A DNA stretch of 64,000 bases from Stenotrophomonas maltophilia D457 (GTDB lineage: Bacteria; Pseudomonadota; Gammaproteobacteria; Xanthomonadales; Xanthomonadaceae), in NCBI RefSeq assembly GCF_000284595.1, contig NC_017671.1, positions 4,249,001 to 4,313,000 of the forward strand, in the 5' to 3' direction. This document shows positions 23,183 to 31,960 of this stretch, piece by piece. Numbering within the stretch: position 1 is the stretch's first letter; each line of letters begins with the position of its first letter. Below the pieces are notes generated by a model. It was not told the origin of the DNA and made no database searches. It worked only from the letters and a program-made list of their open reading frames with translations. The translations under genes and the position numbers were made by a program.

Positions 23183-23919
23183 CGGAGCGAGCGCATGGCG
23201 CGTTTGCGGATGTAGGCATTGGCATCGCCAGGGTGCTGCTGTTGCCAGCGCGCGCACAGCGCACGCAGCCACTGCGGCTGTGTCTTGCCGGCATCATTGA
23301 GCCAGTTGCCGACCGAGTCCTGCACATAGCGCTCCGGGTCGTCGGCGAGTGCTTCCAGCATCGCCTCTGCAAGTTCCGGCTGCCGCTTGAACAGCGCGAC
23401 ATGTGTGGCCCACACGCCGCGCGGGCGCAGCGCTTCGCAGGCGAAGCGGCGCAGGTACGGCGATCCTTCCTGCGTCCATGGTTGCAGGTACTCCAGCGCC
23501 TGCAGTGGTGCGGCAACAATGTCGGCACGCAGCGCCAGCCACGCCCATTCGCGCACGCCGAAGTGCGGGTCGTCAGCCAGTGGCCGCATCGCCTGCAGCT
23601 TGGCCGGCAGCGTCGCGTCGGCGTCGCCGCCGATCAGGTAGCAGGCCCAGCCACGCACCGTGTCTGACGCATGCGCCTGCCAGCGCGCAGGCTCCCCCTG
23701 TCCGGCTTCATGCAGCAACCGCGCCGCCAGCGCCATGCGCTGGGTGATGCCCTTGCCTGAGGCGTCGCGCATGCATTGCAGCGATTCCGGCTCAAGGGCA
23801 GGCGCCACCACCTGCAGCAGCGCGGTGAAATCCACGGCCAGGCATTCGGCCAGATGGGTGGCAGCAGCGCTGCCACTGTTGAGTGCATGCAGCCTTTGCG
23901 CAGGAACGGGCGTGCTCAT
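23179..23919 (-). CDS. AlkC-like (COG4335 type) HEAT-repeat DNA repair protein
   Basis: 246 aa, alpha-helical repeats. Conserved stretches ALADDPHFGVREWAWLALR-like (seen as LADDPHFGVREWAWLAL), SPYLRRFACEALRPRGVW and DDPERYVQDSVGNWLNDA match the AlkC/AlkD-type DNA alkylation repair superfamily, in particular the COG4335 pattern as I recall it. The gene overlaps the upstream marR-like gene by 4 nt (ATGA), so they form one operon under the palindromic operator at 24428. Its TAG is in a SMAG repeat. Enzymatic glycosylase activity is not proven by sequence. Confidence 0.75.
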   Translation of the reverse strand: MSTPVPAQRLHALNSGSAAATHLAECLAVDFTALLQVVAPALEPESLQCMRDASGKGITQRMALAARLLHEAGQGEPARWQAHASDTVRGWACYLIGGDADATLPAKLQAMRPLADDPHFGVREWAWLALRADIVAAPLQALEYLQPWTQEGSPYLRRFACEALRPRGVWATHVALFKRQPELAEAMLEALADDPERYVQDSVGNWLNDAGKTQPQWLRALCARWQQQHPGDANAYIRKRAMRSLR

Positions 23920-24416
23920 GCTGCCGATTCCCGCCCGCCGTCCGTGTGCTGCCAGACGTTGTGCAGCAGCTGCGACAGCTGCTGCTGTTCACCCGCATCC
24001 AGGCCGTCGAACAGGCCGCTGATCCATTGCGTGTGCTGCTCGAACAGCGACTCGGCCAAGCGCTTTCCCGGTGCGGTCAATACGATCTGCAGACGGCGGC
24101 CATCCCCGTCATCGCTGCGACGCTGCAGCAGGCCTTCACGCTGCAGGCCATCGAGCAGGCCGCTGATGGTGGCACGGGTCACGCCAGCACGCTCGGCCAG
24201 CAGGTGCGGCGGCAGCGTGCCACCGGCCCCGTGCAGCAGGAACAGCACGACGAAGCGGCCCTCGCTGAGCCCATGCGGTGCCAGCCGCGCGGCGCAGTCG
24301 CGATCGATCGACGAGGACAACGAGAGCAGCTGGAAGCACAGGCGCAGTTGCGCGATGTTGGCGTGGCCGCGTCGCTGCGATTCCTCCAGCAGGGCCTGAT
24401 GCTTGGCTTCGATCAT
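23916..24416 (-). CDS. MarR family transcriptional regulator
   Basis: 166 aa. Winged helix with LSEGRFVVLFLLHGAG, LLAERAGVTRATISGLLDGL (recognition helix) and a wing RRSDDGDGRRLQIVLTAPGK, typical of MarR. It is the first gene of a two-gene operon with the AlkC-like gene. A 26-bp palindrome 11 nt upstream of its start is the likely autoregulatory operator. The inducer is unknown; pairing with a DNA repair-like gene suggests electrophile or alkylation stress. Confidence 0.92.
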   Translation of the reverse strand: MIEAKHQALLEESQRRGHANIAQLRLCFQLLSLSSSIDRDCAARLAPHGLSEGRFVVLFLLHGAGGTLPPHLLAERAGVTRATISGLLDGLQREGLLQRRSDDGDGRRLQIVLTAPGKRLAESLFEQHTQWISGLFDGLDAGEQQQLSQLLHNVWQHTDGGRESAA

Positions 24417-24427
24417 CTCACGAACGC

Positions 24428-24453
24428 GATATGGTTAGGCGCCTAATCATATC
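24428..24453. promoter_or_regulatory. Palindromic operator of the marR-alkC-like operon
   Basis: GATATG-G-TTAGGCGCCTAA-T-CATATC: a perfect 12-bp centre with perfect 6-bp outer arms and a single mismatched pair. MarR proteins usually bind palindromes of this size near their own promoter. Confidence 0.8.
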
Positions 24454-24488
24454 ACCGGATAGCCGCTACCTGTAAATCACAGCCGATA

Positions 24489-25823
24489 TCAGGGGAGCTT
24501 TCCCAGCAGCAGGCGCGCGATCAGCCCGCCACCCTCGCGGTGCAGCAGCTGCAGTTCGCCTGCGTGACGCCTGGCCACGTTGGCGGCCATGGCCAGTCCC
24601 AGCCCGGTCCCACCGGTAGCGCGACTGCGCGAGCTTTCGCTGCGCTGGAACGGTTGCAGCAGGCGGACACGATCAGCTTCGGCGATGCCCGGCCCGCGAT
24701 CCATCACATCCAGCTGCACCCCATGTCCCCACACGGCGACATGCAGCTCCACGGCGCCCGCGTAACGCTCGGCGTTGTCGATGAGATTGTCGACCGCGCG
24801 CCGGAGCAGCAGCGCATCGCCATGCCACGGCAGCGTATCCGGGCACTGAAGCGAAATGTCGACCCCGCGCAGCAGCGCCCCTTGCAGGCATTCCTGCAGC
24901 AGGGCAGCCAGATCCAGCGAGCGCATCTGCAAGGGCTGCAGCTCGCCGCGTGCATAGTCCAGCACCTGCTCGATCATCGCGTCCATGCGTTCGATGTCCG
25001 CCACCATCCGGGCGGCCTGTGGTGCGGGAGCGAACTCGGCGCGCAGGCGCAGGCCGGTCAGGGGCGTGCGCAGGTCATGCGCCACTGCCGCCAGCATATG
25101 GGTCATGTCCTGTGCCTGGACCCGCAGGCGTTCGCGACCGGTGCTGATCGCGGCGGCCAGCATCTGCACTTCGCGTGGGCCATCGTCGGGCAATGGCGAC
25201 TCGGCCTGCAGGTCGACGCGTGCGCTCGCTTCGGCCAGGCGCCGCAGCGGGCGCCCCAACCGGATCGACGCCCACGCCGCCAACGGCGCCAGGAGGATCG
25301 CACCGCCCAACAGGGCGAGCATCACCTGGCGGCGCCAGGCCGCCAGGTCACTATGGTCGCTGCCGACCACCCGCCAGCGGCCGTCGGCCTGGCGCATCCC
25401 CAGTTCAAACGGCGGCCACTGCATCGCGGTCAGCAGCGCGGCCTGTGATTTCAGCACGCCAGCACGACCGGAGGCGTCCAGTACCGCGCCACCCTCGATG
25501 ACCTGCACATCGGGCGCCCTGCCCTGCCCCGTCCATGCCAGGCGTACATCCTCGGCCGGCATGCCCATCTGCGCGGCCGCCAGCTGCGCGAGCCAGTCGC
25601 TGGCGCTACCTTGGGGGGGCGCGTCCTGCGTCGCCCTGCGCAATCCCAGTGACGCCGGCGCCTGTTCCCCACGCAGTACCTGCATCGCATGGTCCAGCCG
25701 CATCGGTGGCGGCGCGGGCCGGGGCATCCAACCCACCACTGCAACGCTGGCCAGGGTTGCCAGCAGCAGGCTGGCCAGCGCCAGCATCGCGATCCAGCGT
25801 GTGGTCGACCACCGGCTGCTCAC
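24489..25823 (-). CDS. Sensor histidine kinase
   Basis: 444 aa. TM1 about 12-31, a periplasmic sensor region to about 165, TM2 about 167-186, HAMP about 187-240, HisKA with phospho-accepting His249 (AVAHDLRTPL), and HATPase_c with DNLIDNAERYA, DRGPGI and GGTGLGLAMA. The response regulator upstream overlaps by 4 nt. The signal is unknown; no cation or metal motif is obvious in the periplasmic part. Confidence 0.93.
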   Translation of the reverse strand: MSSRWSTTRWIAMLALASLLLATLASVAVVGWMPRPAPPPMRLDHAMQVLRGEQAPASLGLRRATQDAPPQGSASDWLAQLAAAQMGMPAEDVRLAWTGQGRAPDVQVIEGGAVLDASGRAGVLKSQAALLTAMQWPPFELGMRQADGRWRVVGSDHSDLAAWRRQVMLALLGGAILLAPLAAWASIRLGRPLRRLAEASARVDLQAESPLPDDGPREVQMLAAAISTGRERLRVQAQDMTHMLAAVAHDLRTPLTGLRLRAEFAPAPQAARMVADIERMDAMIEQVLDYARGELQPLQMRSLDLAALLQECLQGALLRGVDISLQCPDTLPWHGDALLLRRAVDNLIDNAERYAGAVELHVAVWGHGVQLDVMDRGPGIAEADRVRLLQPFQRSESSRSRATGGTGLGLAMAANVARRHAGELQLLHREGGGLIARLLLGKLP

Positions 25824-26527
25824 AGCACCTGTACCTCAGCGTCGAAGCGATACCCTTCCCCGCGCAGTGTCTGCACGAGGGCTTCTGCCCCGGACGCGGC
25901 CTGCCCGAGCTTGCGGCGCAGGCGGCTGATCGCGAGGTCAATGGCACGGTCCACGCTGTCACTGGCTTCTCCGCGACTCAACTGCAGCAGCTGCTCACGC
26001 CCCAGCACCCGCCCGGGACGTTCGGCCAGCGCCAGCAACAGGGAAAACTCGCCACGACTCAGCACCAGCTCGGCACCGTCCGGTGCGAACAGGCGACGCT
26101 GGTCGGGCAGCAATCGCCAGCCATCAAACCGCAGCTCGCTGGCCACCTGCGTGCGCAGCTTGTCCTGACGGCGCAGCAGTGCGCGTACCCGCGCCAGCAG
26201 TTCACGCGGATCAAAGGGTTTGGCCAGGTAGTCGTCCGCGCCCATCTCCAGGCCGATCACGCGGTCCGGTGCAGCCCCCATCGCCGACAGCATCAGGATC
26301 GGGATCGCCCTCGCCTGCAGCCTGCGGCAGACCGACAGCCCATCCTCACCGGGCATCATCCAGTCGAGGATGATCAGGTCCGGTCGTTCGGCCTGCAGCA
26401 GCACGTCCAGTGCCGCCGCATCCGCCGCCAGGCGTACCTGGTAGCCGTGCAGCAGCAGGTGGTCGGCGATGGCGTCGCGGATGCTGGCATCGTCGTCGAC
26501 GACGATGACACGGATGGGAGTACTCAT
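25820..26527 (-). CDS. OmpR-family response regulator
   Basis: 235 aa from ATG giving MSTPIRVIVVDDDASIRD. The receiver domain has acidic residues DDD (11-13), phospho-acceptor Asp55 (LIILDWMMPG) and Lys in AKPFDPREL. The C-terminal winged helix ends with DRAIDLAISRLRRKLG and LRGEGYRF. It is the first gene of the pair with the kinase. Direct GTATC repeats lie in its own promoter region, shared with the divergent retropepsin-like gene. Confidence 0.94.
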   Translation of the reverse strand: MSTPIRVIVVDDDASIRDAIADHLLLHGYQVRLAADAAALDVLLQAERPDLIILDWMMPGEDGLSVCRRLQARAIPILMLSAMGAAPDRVIGLEMGADDYLAKPFDPRELLARVRALLRRQDKLRTQVASELRFDGWRLLPDQRRLFAPDGAELVLSRGEFSLLLALAERPGRVLGREQLLQLSRGEASDSVDRAIDLAISRLRRKLGQAASGAEALVQTLRGEGYRFDAEVQVL

Positions 26528-26534
26528 TCGGACA

Positions 26535-26570
26535 GTATCCAGCACCTGTGTATCAGGACGGTATCAACGC
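26535..26570. promoter_or_regulatory. GTATC direct repeats, candidate response-regulator boxes
   Basis: GTATC occurs at 26535, 26550 and 26561; the last two read GTATCAGGACG and GTATCAACGCC, an 11-nt direct repeat. OmpR/PhoB-type regulators typically bind tandem sites with 10-11 nt period. The location is the divergent promoter between the regulator and gene 26634. Confidence 0.45.
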
Positions 26571-26633
26571 CGATATTCCGGCGATACGCCGCCGTGCGCC
26601 AATGGTCACCCACGATCACTGCGGAGTCTTCCC

Positions 26634-27563
26634 TTGCGCCTCTTCCTGTTGCCCCTGTTCGCCGCTCCCTTGCCTGCGCTCGCCTCCAACGCCGCCGCGC
26701 ACATCCTGCCGATGTGGATGCAGGGCGGTCATCCGGCGGTGGCCGTCTCGCTGGACGGGCGCGCCGAACCGCTGCGCTTCGTGGTCGACAGTGCCGCGGG
26801 GGCAACGCTGGTCGATGCCCGCGTCGTGCGGCGCTATGGCCTGGAGGATGCGGATGCAGAGGTATCACAGGCGCAAGGGGCGAGTGCAGCTTCGGCGCGG
26901 TTGCAGCGCATGCGCAGCACGTCCTGGCAGCTGGGCAGCTGGCAGCTGCAGGCCCAAGCCATGAACGTCGATCTGTCATCGTTGCCGAAGGATGATGATC
27001 CAGCCATCGACGGCTTGATCGGCAACGATCTGACCGGGCGCTGGGACACCCGTTGGGACTTCGGCCGCAATCAACTGGCGCTGTGGACACCCGGCGGATT
27101 GAACCTGGAAGGACCGGGTTGCCAGCCCAATGCGCTGCCCGGCCGCACTGGCGGCCTGCGCCAGTTCGGCTTCATCACGCTTGCACTGGGCGCGCCTGCG
27201 GTGGACGCCATCGCCGTGGTCGACACCGGTGCCGCACAGACCGTCCTCAACGCCGAAGCCGCCCGCGCACTGGGGCTGCGCACCGACGGCAGCGACGCGC
27301 GGGTGCGGGTGCGTGAAAAGGGCACCGAAGGCCTGGGCGGCGGCAAGCAGGCAACCTGGCTGTACACCCTGCCCGGCATGACCGGCGGCGGCTGGCAGCA
27401 CCCGTCGATGGAGATCCGCATCAGCGAACTGCCGGTGTTCAAGGCGATCGGCCTGGAGGGCCGGCCGGCGCTGATCCTCGGTGCCGATGCAATGCGCGGC
27501 GGCCAGGTGGACATCGGTGCCGGCGCGGCGCGGATCTGCCTGCGCCGGCCGCAGGCCAGCTGA
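26634..27563 (+). CDS. Secreted retropepsin-like aspartic protease domain protein
   Basis: 309 aa from a TTG start; no in-frame ATG gives a signal peptide, while TTG 26634 gives MRLFLLPLFAAPLPALAS and has GCGGAG 8 nt upstream. Two retropepsin-like halves follow: FVVDSAAGATLVDARVV (first Asp motif DSAA rather than D[ST]GA) and AVVDTGAAQTVLNAEAA (canonical DTGA). ATP-independent, periplasmic. Either it is a single-chain pseudo-dimer with one altered active-site loop, or a binding protein without protease activity. It is divergent from the two-component system. Confidence 0.75.
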   Translation: MRLFLLPLFAAPLPALASNAAAHILPMWMQGGHPAVAVSLDGRAEPLRFVVDSAAGATLVDARVVRRYGLEDADAEVSQAQGASAASARLQRMRSTSWQLGSWQLQAQAMNVDLSSLPKDDDPAIDGLIGNDLTGRWDTRWDFGRNQLALWTPGGLNLEGPGCQPNALPGRTGGLRQFGFITLALGAPAVDAIAVVDTGAAQTVLNAEAARALGLRTDGSDARVRVREKGTEGLGGGKQATWLYTLPGMTGGGWQHPSMEIRISELPVFKAIGLEGRPALILGADAMRGGQVDIGAGAARICLRRPQAS

Positions 27564-27630
27564 CATCTGGCGATGACGCCAGCGGCAGCCCGGCGTAGCA
27601 TCACCGTGCGCCCCACCAGGAGTTCCACGC

Positions 27631-28794
27631 ATGTGCCGTGCCACCCTGATGTTGCTGACGCTGCTCCCGCTGGCGGTACTGGCCGCGCCGCCACCCGTGC
27701 CCTCGCCCACTCGCATCGATGCCGAAGCACGGCGGCTGATGCAGGCGGCCCATGCGCGCGGGATGGCGCTGGCGGTGATCGATGACGGCAAGGTGGTGCA
27801 TGTGGCCGCCTACGGTGAACGCAACGCCGCAGGCGAGCCGCTGCGCACCGACACCGTGATGTATGCCGCATCGCTCACCAAGATGGCCTTCGGCCACCTG
27901 GTCGCACAGCTGGCGCAGGACGGGGGGATCGATCTGGATGCCAGCATCGCCACAGCTCTGGACGTGCCGCTGCCAGACTACCCGCCCGAACCGAAGAAGT
28001 ACGCCGACTACAGCGTGCTGGCGAGTGATGCACGCTGGCGCCGGCTCACGCCGCGAAAGCTGCTGAATCACGCCAGCGGCTTTGCCAACTTCGGCTTTCT
28101 CGAACCGGATGGCCGGTTGAAGTTCCACTTCGAGCCCGGCAGCCGCTACGGCTATTCCGGCGAGGGCCTGATCCTGCTGCAGTTCGTGATCGAACGTGGG
28201 CGACTGGGCGAGGATGTGGGTGCGTTGATGCAGCAGCGCGTGTTCGATCGCTTCGGCATGGCGCGCACCAGCATGTCGTGGCGCGCGGATTTCGCCGGCA
28301 ACCTGGCCGATGGCTGGACCGTCGAAGGCAATACAGAGCCGCACGATCAACGCAGCCGTGTGCGGGCGGCAGGATCGATGGATACCACCATCACCGACAT
28401 GGCCCACTTCGCCGCCGGTTATGTGCGCGGCGATGGGCTGTCTGCGGCAATGCGCAGGGAACTGGTGCGGCCGCAGCTGCCGATCACCACCGCCAGCCAG
28501 TTCCCAACGCTGCAGCCGGAGCTGCCCGTTGCGCAGCAGCACCGGGATCTGGCCGCGGGCCTGGGCGTGGTGACCTTCCGTGGCCCCCAGGGTGCAGGCT
28601 TCTACAAGGGCGGCCACGACGATGCGGTCGGCAACACCCTGGTGTGCATCGAGCGGCACAAACGCTGCGTGGTGATCCTGGGCAACGATGTACGGGCCGA
28701 GGCCACCTTCCCGGCACTGGTGGCGTTCGTGCTGGGTGATACCGGCGTGCCATGGCAGTGGGAGTACGGCGCGGCGAAGGCCTTCGTCGAATGA
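27631..28794 (+). CDS. Secreted serine hydrolase, beta-lactamase family
   Basis: 387 aa. Signal peptide to about A19 (LLPLAVLAA). Class C / esterase / DD-peptidase fold with nucleophile Ser81 and Lys84 (AASLTK), a Tyr motif YGYSGEG in place of YxN, and KGGHDD near the C-terminus in place of the KTG box. Such proteins hydrolyse esters, amides or D-Ala peptides; beta-lactam hydrolysis cannot be asserted. It follows the retropepsin-like gene by 67 nt, possibly in one transcript. Confidence 0.85.
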   Translation: MCRATLMLLTLLPLAVLAAPPPVPSPTRIDAEARRLMQAAHARGMALAVIDDGKVVHVAAYGERNAAGEPLRTDTVMYAASLTKMAFGHLVAQLAQDGGIDLDASIATALDVPLPDYPPEPKKYADYSVLASDARWRRLTPRKLLNHASGFANFGFLEPDGRLKFHFEPGSRYGYSGEGLILLQFVIERGRLGEDVGALMQQRVFDRFGMARTSMSWRADFAGNLADGWTVEGNTEPHDQRSRVRAAGSMDTTITDMAHFAAGYVRGDGLSAAMRRELVRPQLPITTASQFPTLQPELPVAQQHRDLAAGLGVVTFRGPQGAGFYKGGHDDAVGNTLVCIERHKRCVVILGNDVRAEATFPALVAFVLGDTGVPWQWEYGAAKAFVE

Positions 28795-28886
28795 AGGCGC
28801 GATGATCCCTGGGCGGGGAGTGCGGAGGGATGGGAGCAACCATGCATGGCGTGTGGATCCACCTCACGCGTGGATGCCTGCTCCGC

Positions 28887-29498
28887 TCAGCGCGCCTGCT
28901 CGAAGAACATCAGGTACACCAGCCGGCCATTCTCCGGGCGGTCGCCGAACGCTGGCCCGGCGGTATGCCAGAACCAGGGCCGCAGCAGCACCAGCCGGTT
29001 GAAACGCATCGGGATGCGCATGGTCATTTCCCACTGGCTGTCGTCGTTGCTGTCGCGCTCGATGATGTCACGATGCATGTCGCCGCCGTTGGCATAGCCC
29101 AATGCGGCCAGCTCCGCTGCATCCAGGGCCATGCGCTCGGTGCCGGTACGGCGGTGGCGGAAGAACTCGGTGCCGCCCTCGCAGTGCTCCGGTGCACTCA
29201 GGTAGAGGATGCCCGACCAGTGCGAGTGATCGGCGTGCACCTTGGCGCGGCCGGTGTCACCGGCCAGGGTAAGGCGGAACTTGCCATGCGACTGCAGTGG
29301 GTTGACCGGCCGCAGCGGTTCGTTGACCAGCCGCGAGACCGCGCCGGACAGCCCATCCAGTTCCAGCCGCTGCTGCGAATTGCGGCCGGGGAATGCACCC
29401 TCCTGCACCGGATAGGTCAGGCCCAGCGCCGCCTGGCGCAGCCCCTGCGCATCGGCAGGAGAAAGGAAGTCGTCGACGACGATGAAGGAGGTAGGCAT
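28887..29498 (-). CDS. DUF6445-like protein (2-oxoglutarate/iron oxygenase fold)
   Basis: 203 aa from the ATG giving MPTSFIVVDDFLSPADAQ. Motif VHADHSHWSGILYLSAPEHCEGGTEF gives an HxD pair, and a distal His (RPWFWHTAGPAFG) with Arg in ENGRLVYLMFF completes the 2-His-1-carboxylate and 2-oxoglutarate pattern of Fe(II) oxygenases. The DUF6445 label is from memory. Substrate unknown. An earlier ATG adds 15 residues that do not look like the family. Confidence 0.75.
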   Translation of the reverse strand: MPTSFIVVDDFLSPADAQGLRQAALGLTYPVQEGAFPGRNSQQRLELDGLSGAVSRLVNEPLRPVNPLQSHGKFRLTLAGDTGRAKVHADHSHWSGILYLSAPEHCEGGTEFFRHRRTGTERMALDAAELAALGYANGGDMHRDIIERDSNDDSQWEMTMRIPMRFNRLVLLRPWFWHTAGPAFGDRPENGRLVYLMFFEQAR

Positions 29499-29544
29499 GG
29501 CCACCGAGCGTAGCGATGCGCTGCTGCGGCGGCAACCGGGCAAC

Positions 29545-29572
29545 GAAAAACCCCGCCTTGCGGCGGGGTTCT
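29545..29572 (-). terminator. groEL terminator
   Basis: On the minus strand AACCCCGCC / GGCGGGGTTTTT, a 9-bp GC stem with a 4-nt loop followed by T5, starts 59 nt after the groEL stop. Confidence 0.92.
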
Positions 29573-29630
29573 TCCTTGCATCGGGAGGGCGTGCCGACCA
29601 GGGTCGGCAACGACCGCCGGGGACGTGGAC

Positions 29631-31280
<1,650 letters not shown>

Positions 31281-31361
31281 TGCATTTACCTCATTGGTAG
31301 CGCCGGACGATGCCCGGCGGCTGGGAGTTTGGGATCAGGTTGAAACAGGTCGCGCCGGGGC

Positions 31362-31649
31362 TCAGCCGATGACGGCGAGCACGTCGTCTTCGCGCAGGAC
31401 CTTGTATTCGACGCCTTCGCTCTTGTACGAGCTGCCGGCGTACTGGCCGTAGATGACCTTGTCGCCGACCTTCAGCGACGGCGCGCGCACGTTGCCGTTG
31501 TCCAGCGGCTTGCCGGGGCCGACGGCCACGACCTCACCCTTGGTGGACTTTTCCTTGGCCGAGTCGGGGATGACGATGCCACCGGCGGAGATTTCGTCGG
31601 CTTCGATCGGCTTGACCACAACGCGGTCGTGCAGCGGCTTGATGCTCAT
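31362..31649 (-). CDS. groS: Co-chaperonin GroES (Hsp10)
   Basis: 95 aa; MSIKPLHDRVVVKPIEADE, mobile-loop region AGGIVIPDSAKEKSTKGEV, end VLREDDVLAVIG. It caps GroEL. First gene of the heat-shock operon. Its leader carries a CIRCE element and is preceded by a sigma-32 promoter. Confidence 0.99.
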   Translation of the reverse strand: MSIKPLHDRVVVKPIEADEISAGGIVIPDSAKEKSTKGEVVAVGPGKPLDNGNVRAPSLKVGDKVIYGQYAGSSYKSEGVEYKVLREDDVLAVIG

Positions 31650-31695
31650 AGGAGACCTCTTAAGTGATTGATTGGTCTAAAAAAGTCCGGCGATG

Positions 31696-31722
31696 TTAGC
31701 ACTCACCCCAGGCGAGTGCCAG
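31696..31722. promoter_or_regulatory. CIRCE element (HrcA operator)
   Basis: TTAGCACTC - 9 nt - GAGTGCCAG compares with the consensus TTAGCACTC-N9-GAGTGCTAA, two mismatches in one arm. It lies in the groES 5' leader, 47 nt before the start codon. HrcA repression is established for this element; its activity here is inference. Confidence 0.9.
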
Positions 31723-31764
31723 AACCGCACGTGAAGAAACCCGACAACGTCGGGAGCAGGGCAG

Positions 31765-31792
31765 AGATGGAGCCCCGCCGCCCCCTTTCAAG
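31765..31792 (-). promoter_or_regulatory. Sigma-32 (RpoH) heat-shock promoter of groESL
   Basis: On the minus strand CTTGAAA (31792-31786), a 13-nt spacer and CTCCATCT (31772-31765) match the consensus CTTGAAA / CCCCATNT. The transcript would start at about 31757, giving a leader of about 108 nt that contains a CCCGAC/GTCGGG hairpin (31740-31754) and CIRCE. Confidence 0.88.
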
Positions 31793-31873
31793 GGCGGAAT
31801 GAAAAAATTTTTCCGCCCGCGCGCCTCGGCCAAGGCGTCGGTCTTGGACAATTTCGGTGACAAGCGTCGCACT

Positions 31874-31887
31874 GTCAGATATCTGAC
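31874..31887. promoter_or_regulatory. Perfect palindrome upstream of the nuclease gene
   Basis: GTCAGATATCTGAC, 14 bp, located 73 nt before the nuclease start and upstream of the groESL promoter on the other strand. A possible operator; the regulator is unknown. GTCAGATAT recurs at about 37330 in a repeat cluster. Confidence 0.4.
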
Positions 31888-31960
31888 GTTCATTTACGAC
31901 AAAGTGTCACTGGATCGGCCTTAGGCTCGGTCAGGCATTCCCAATCACAAGGAGTAGTCG

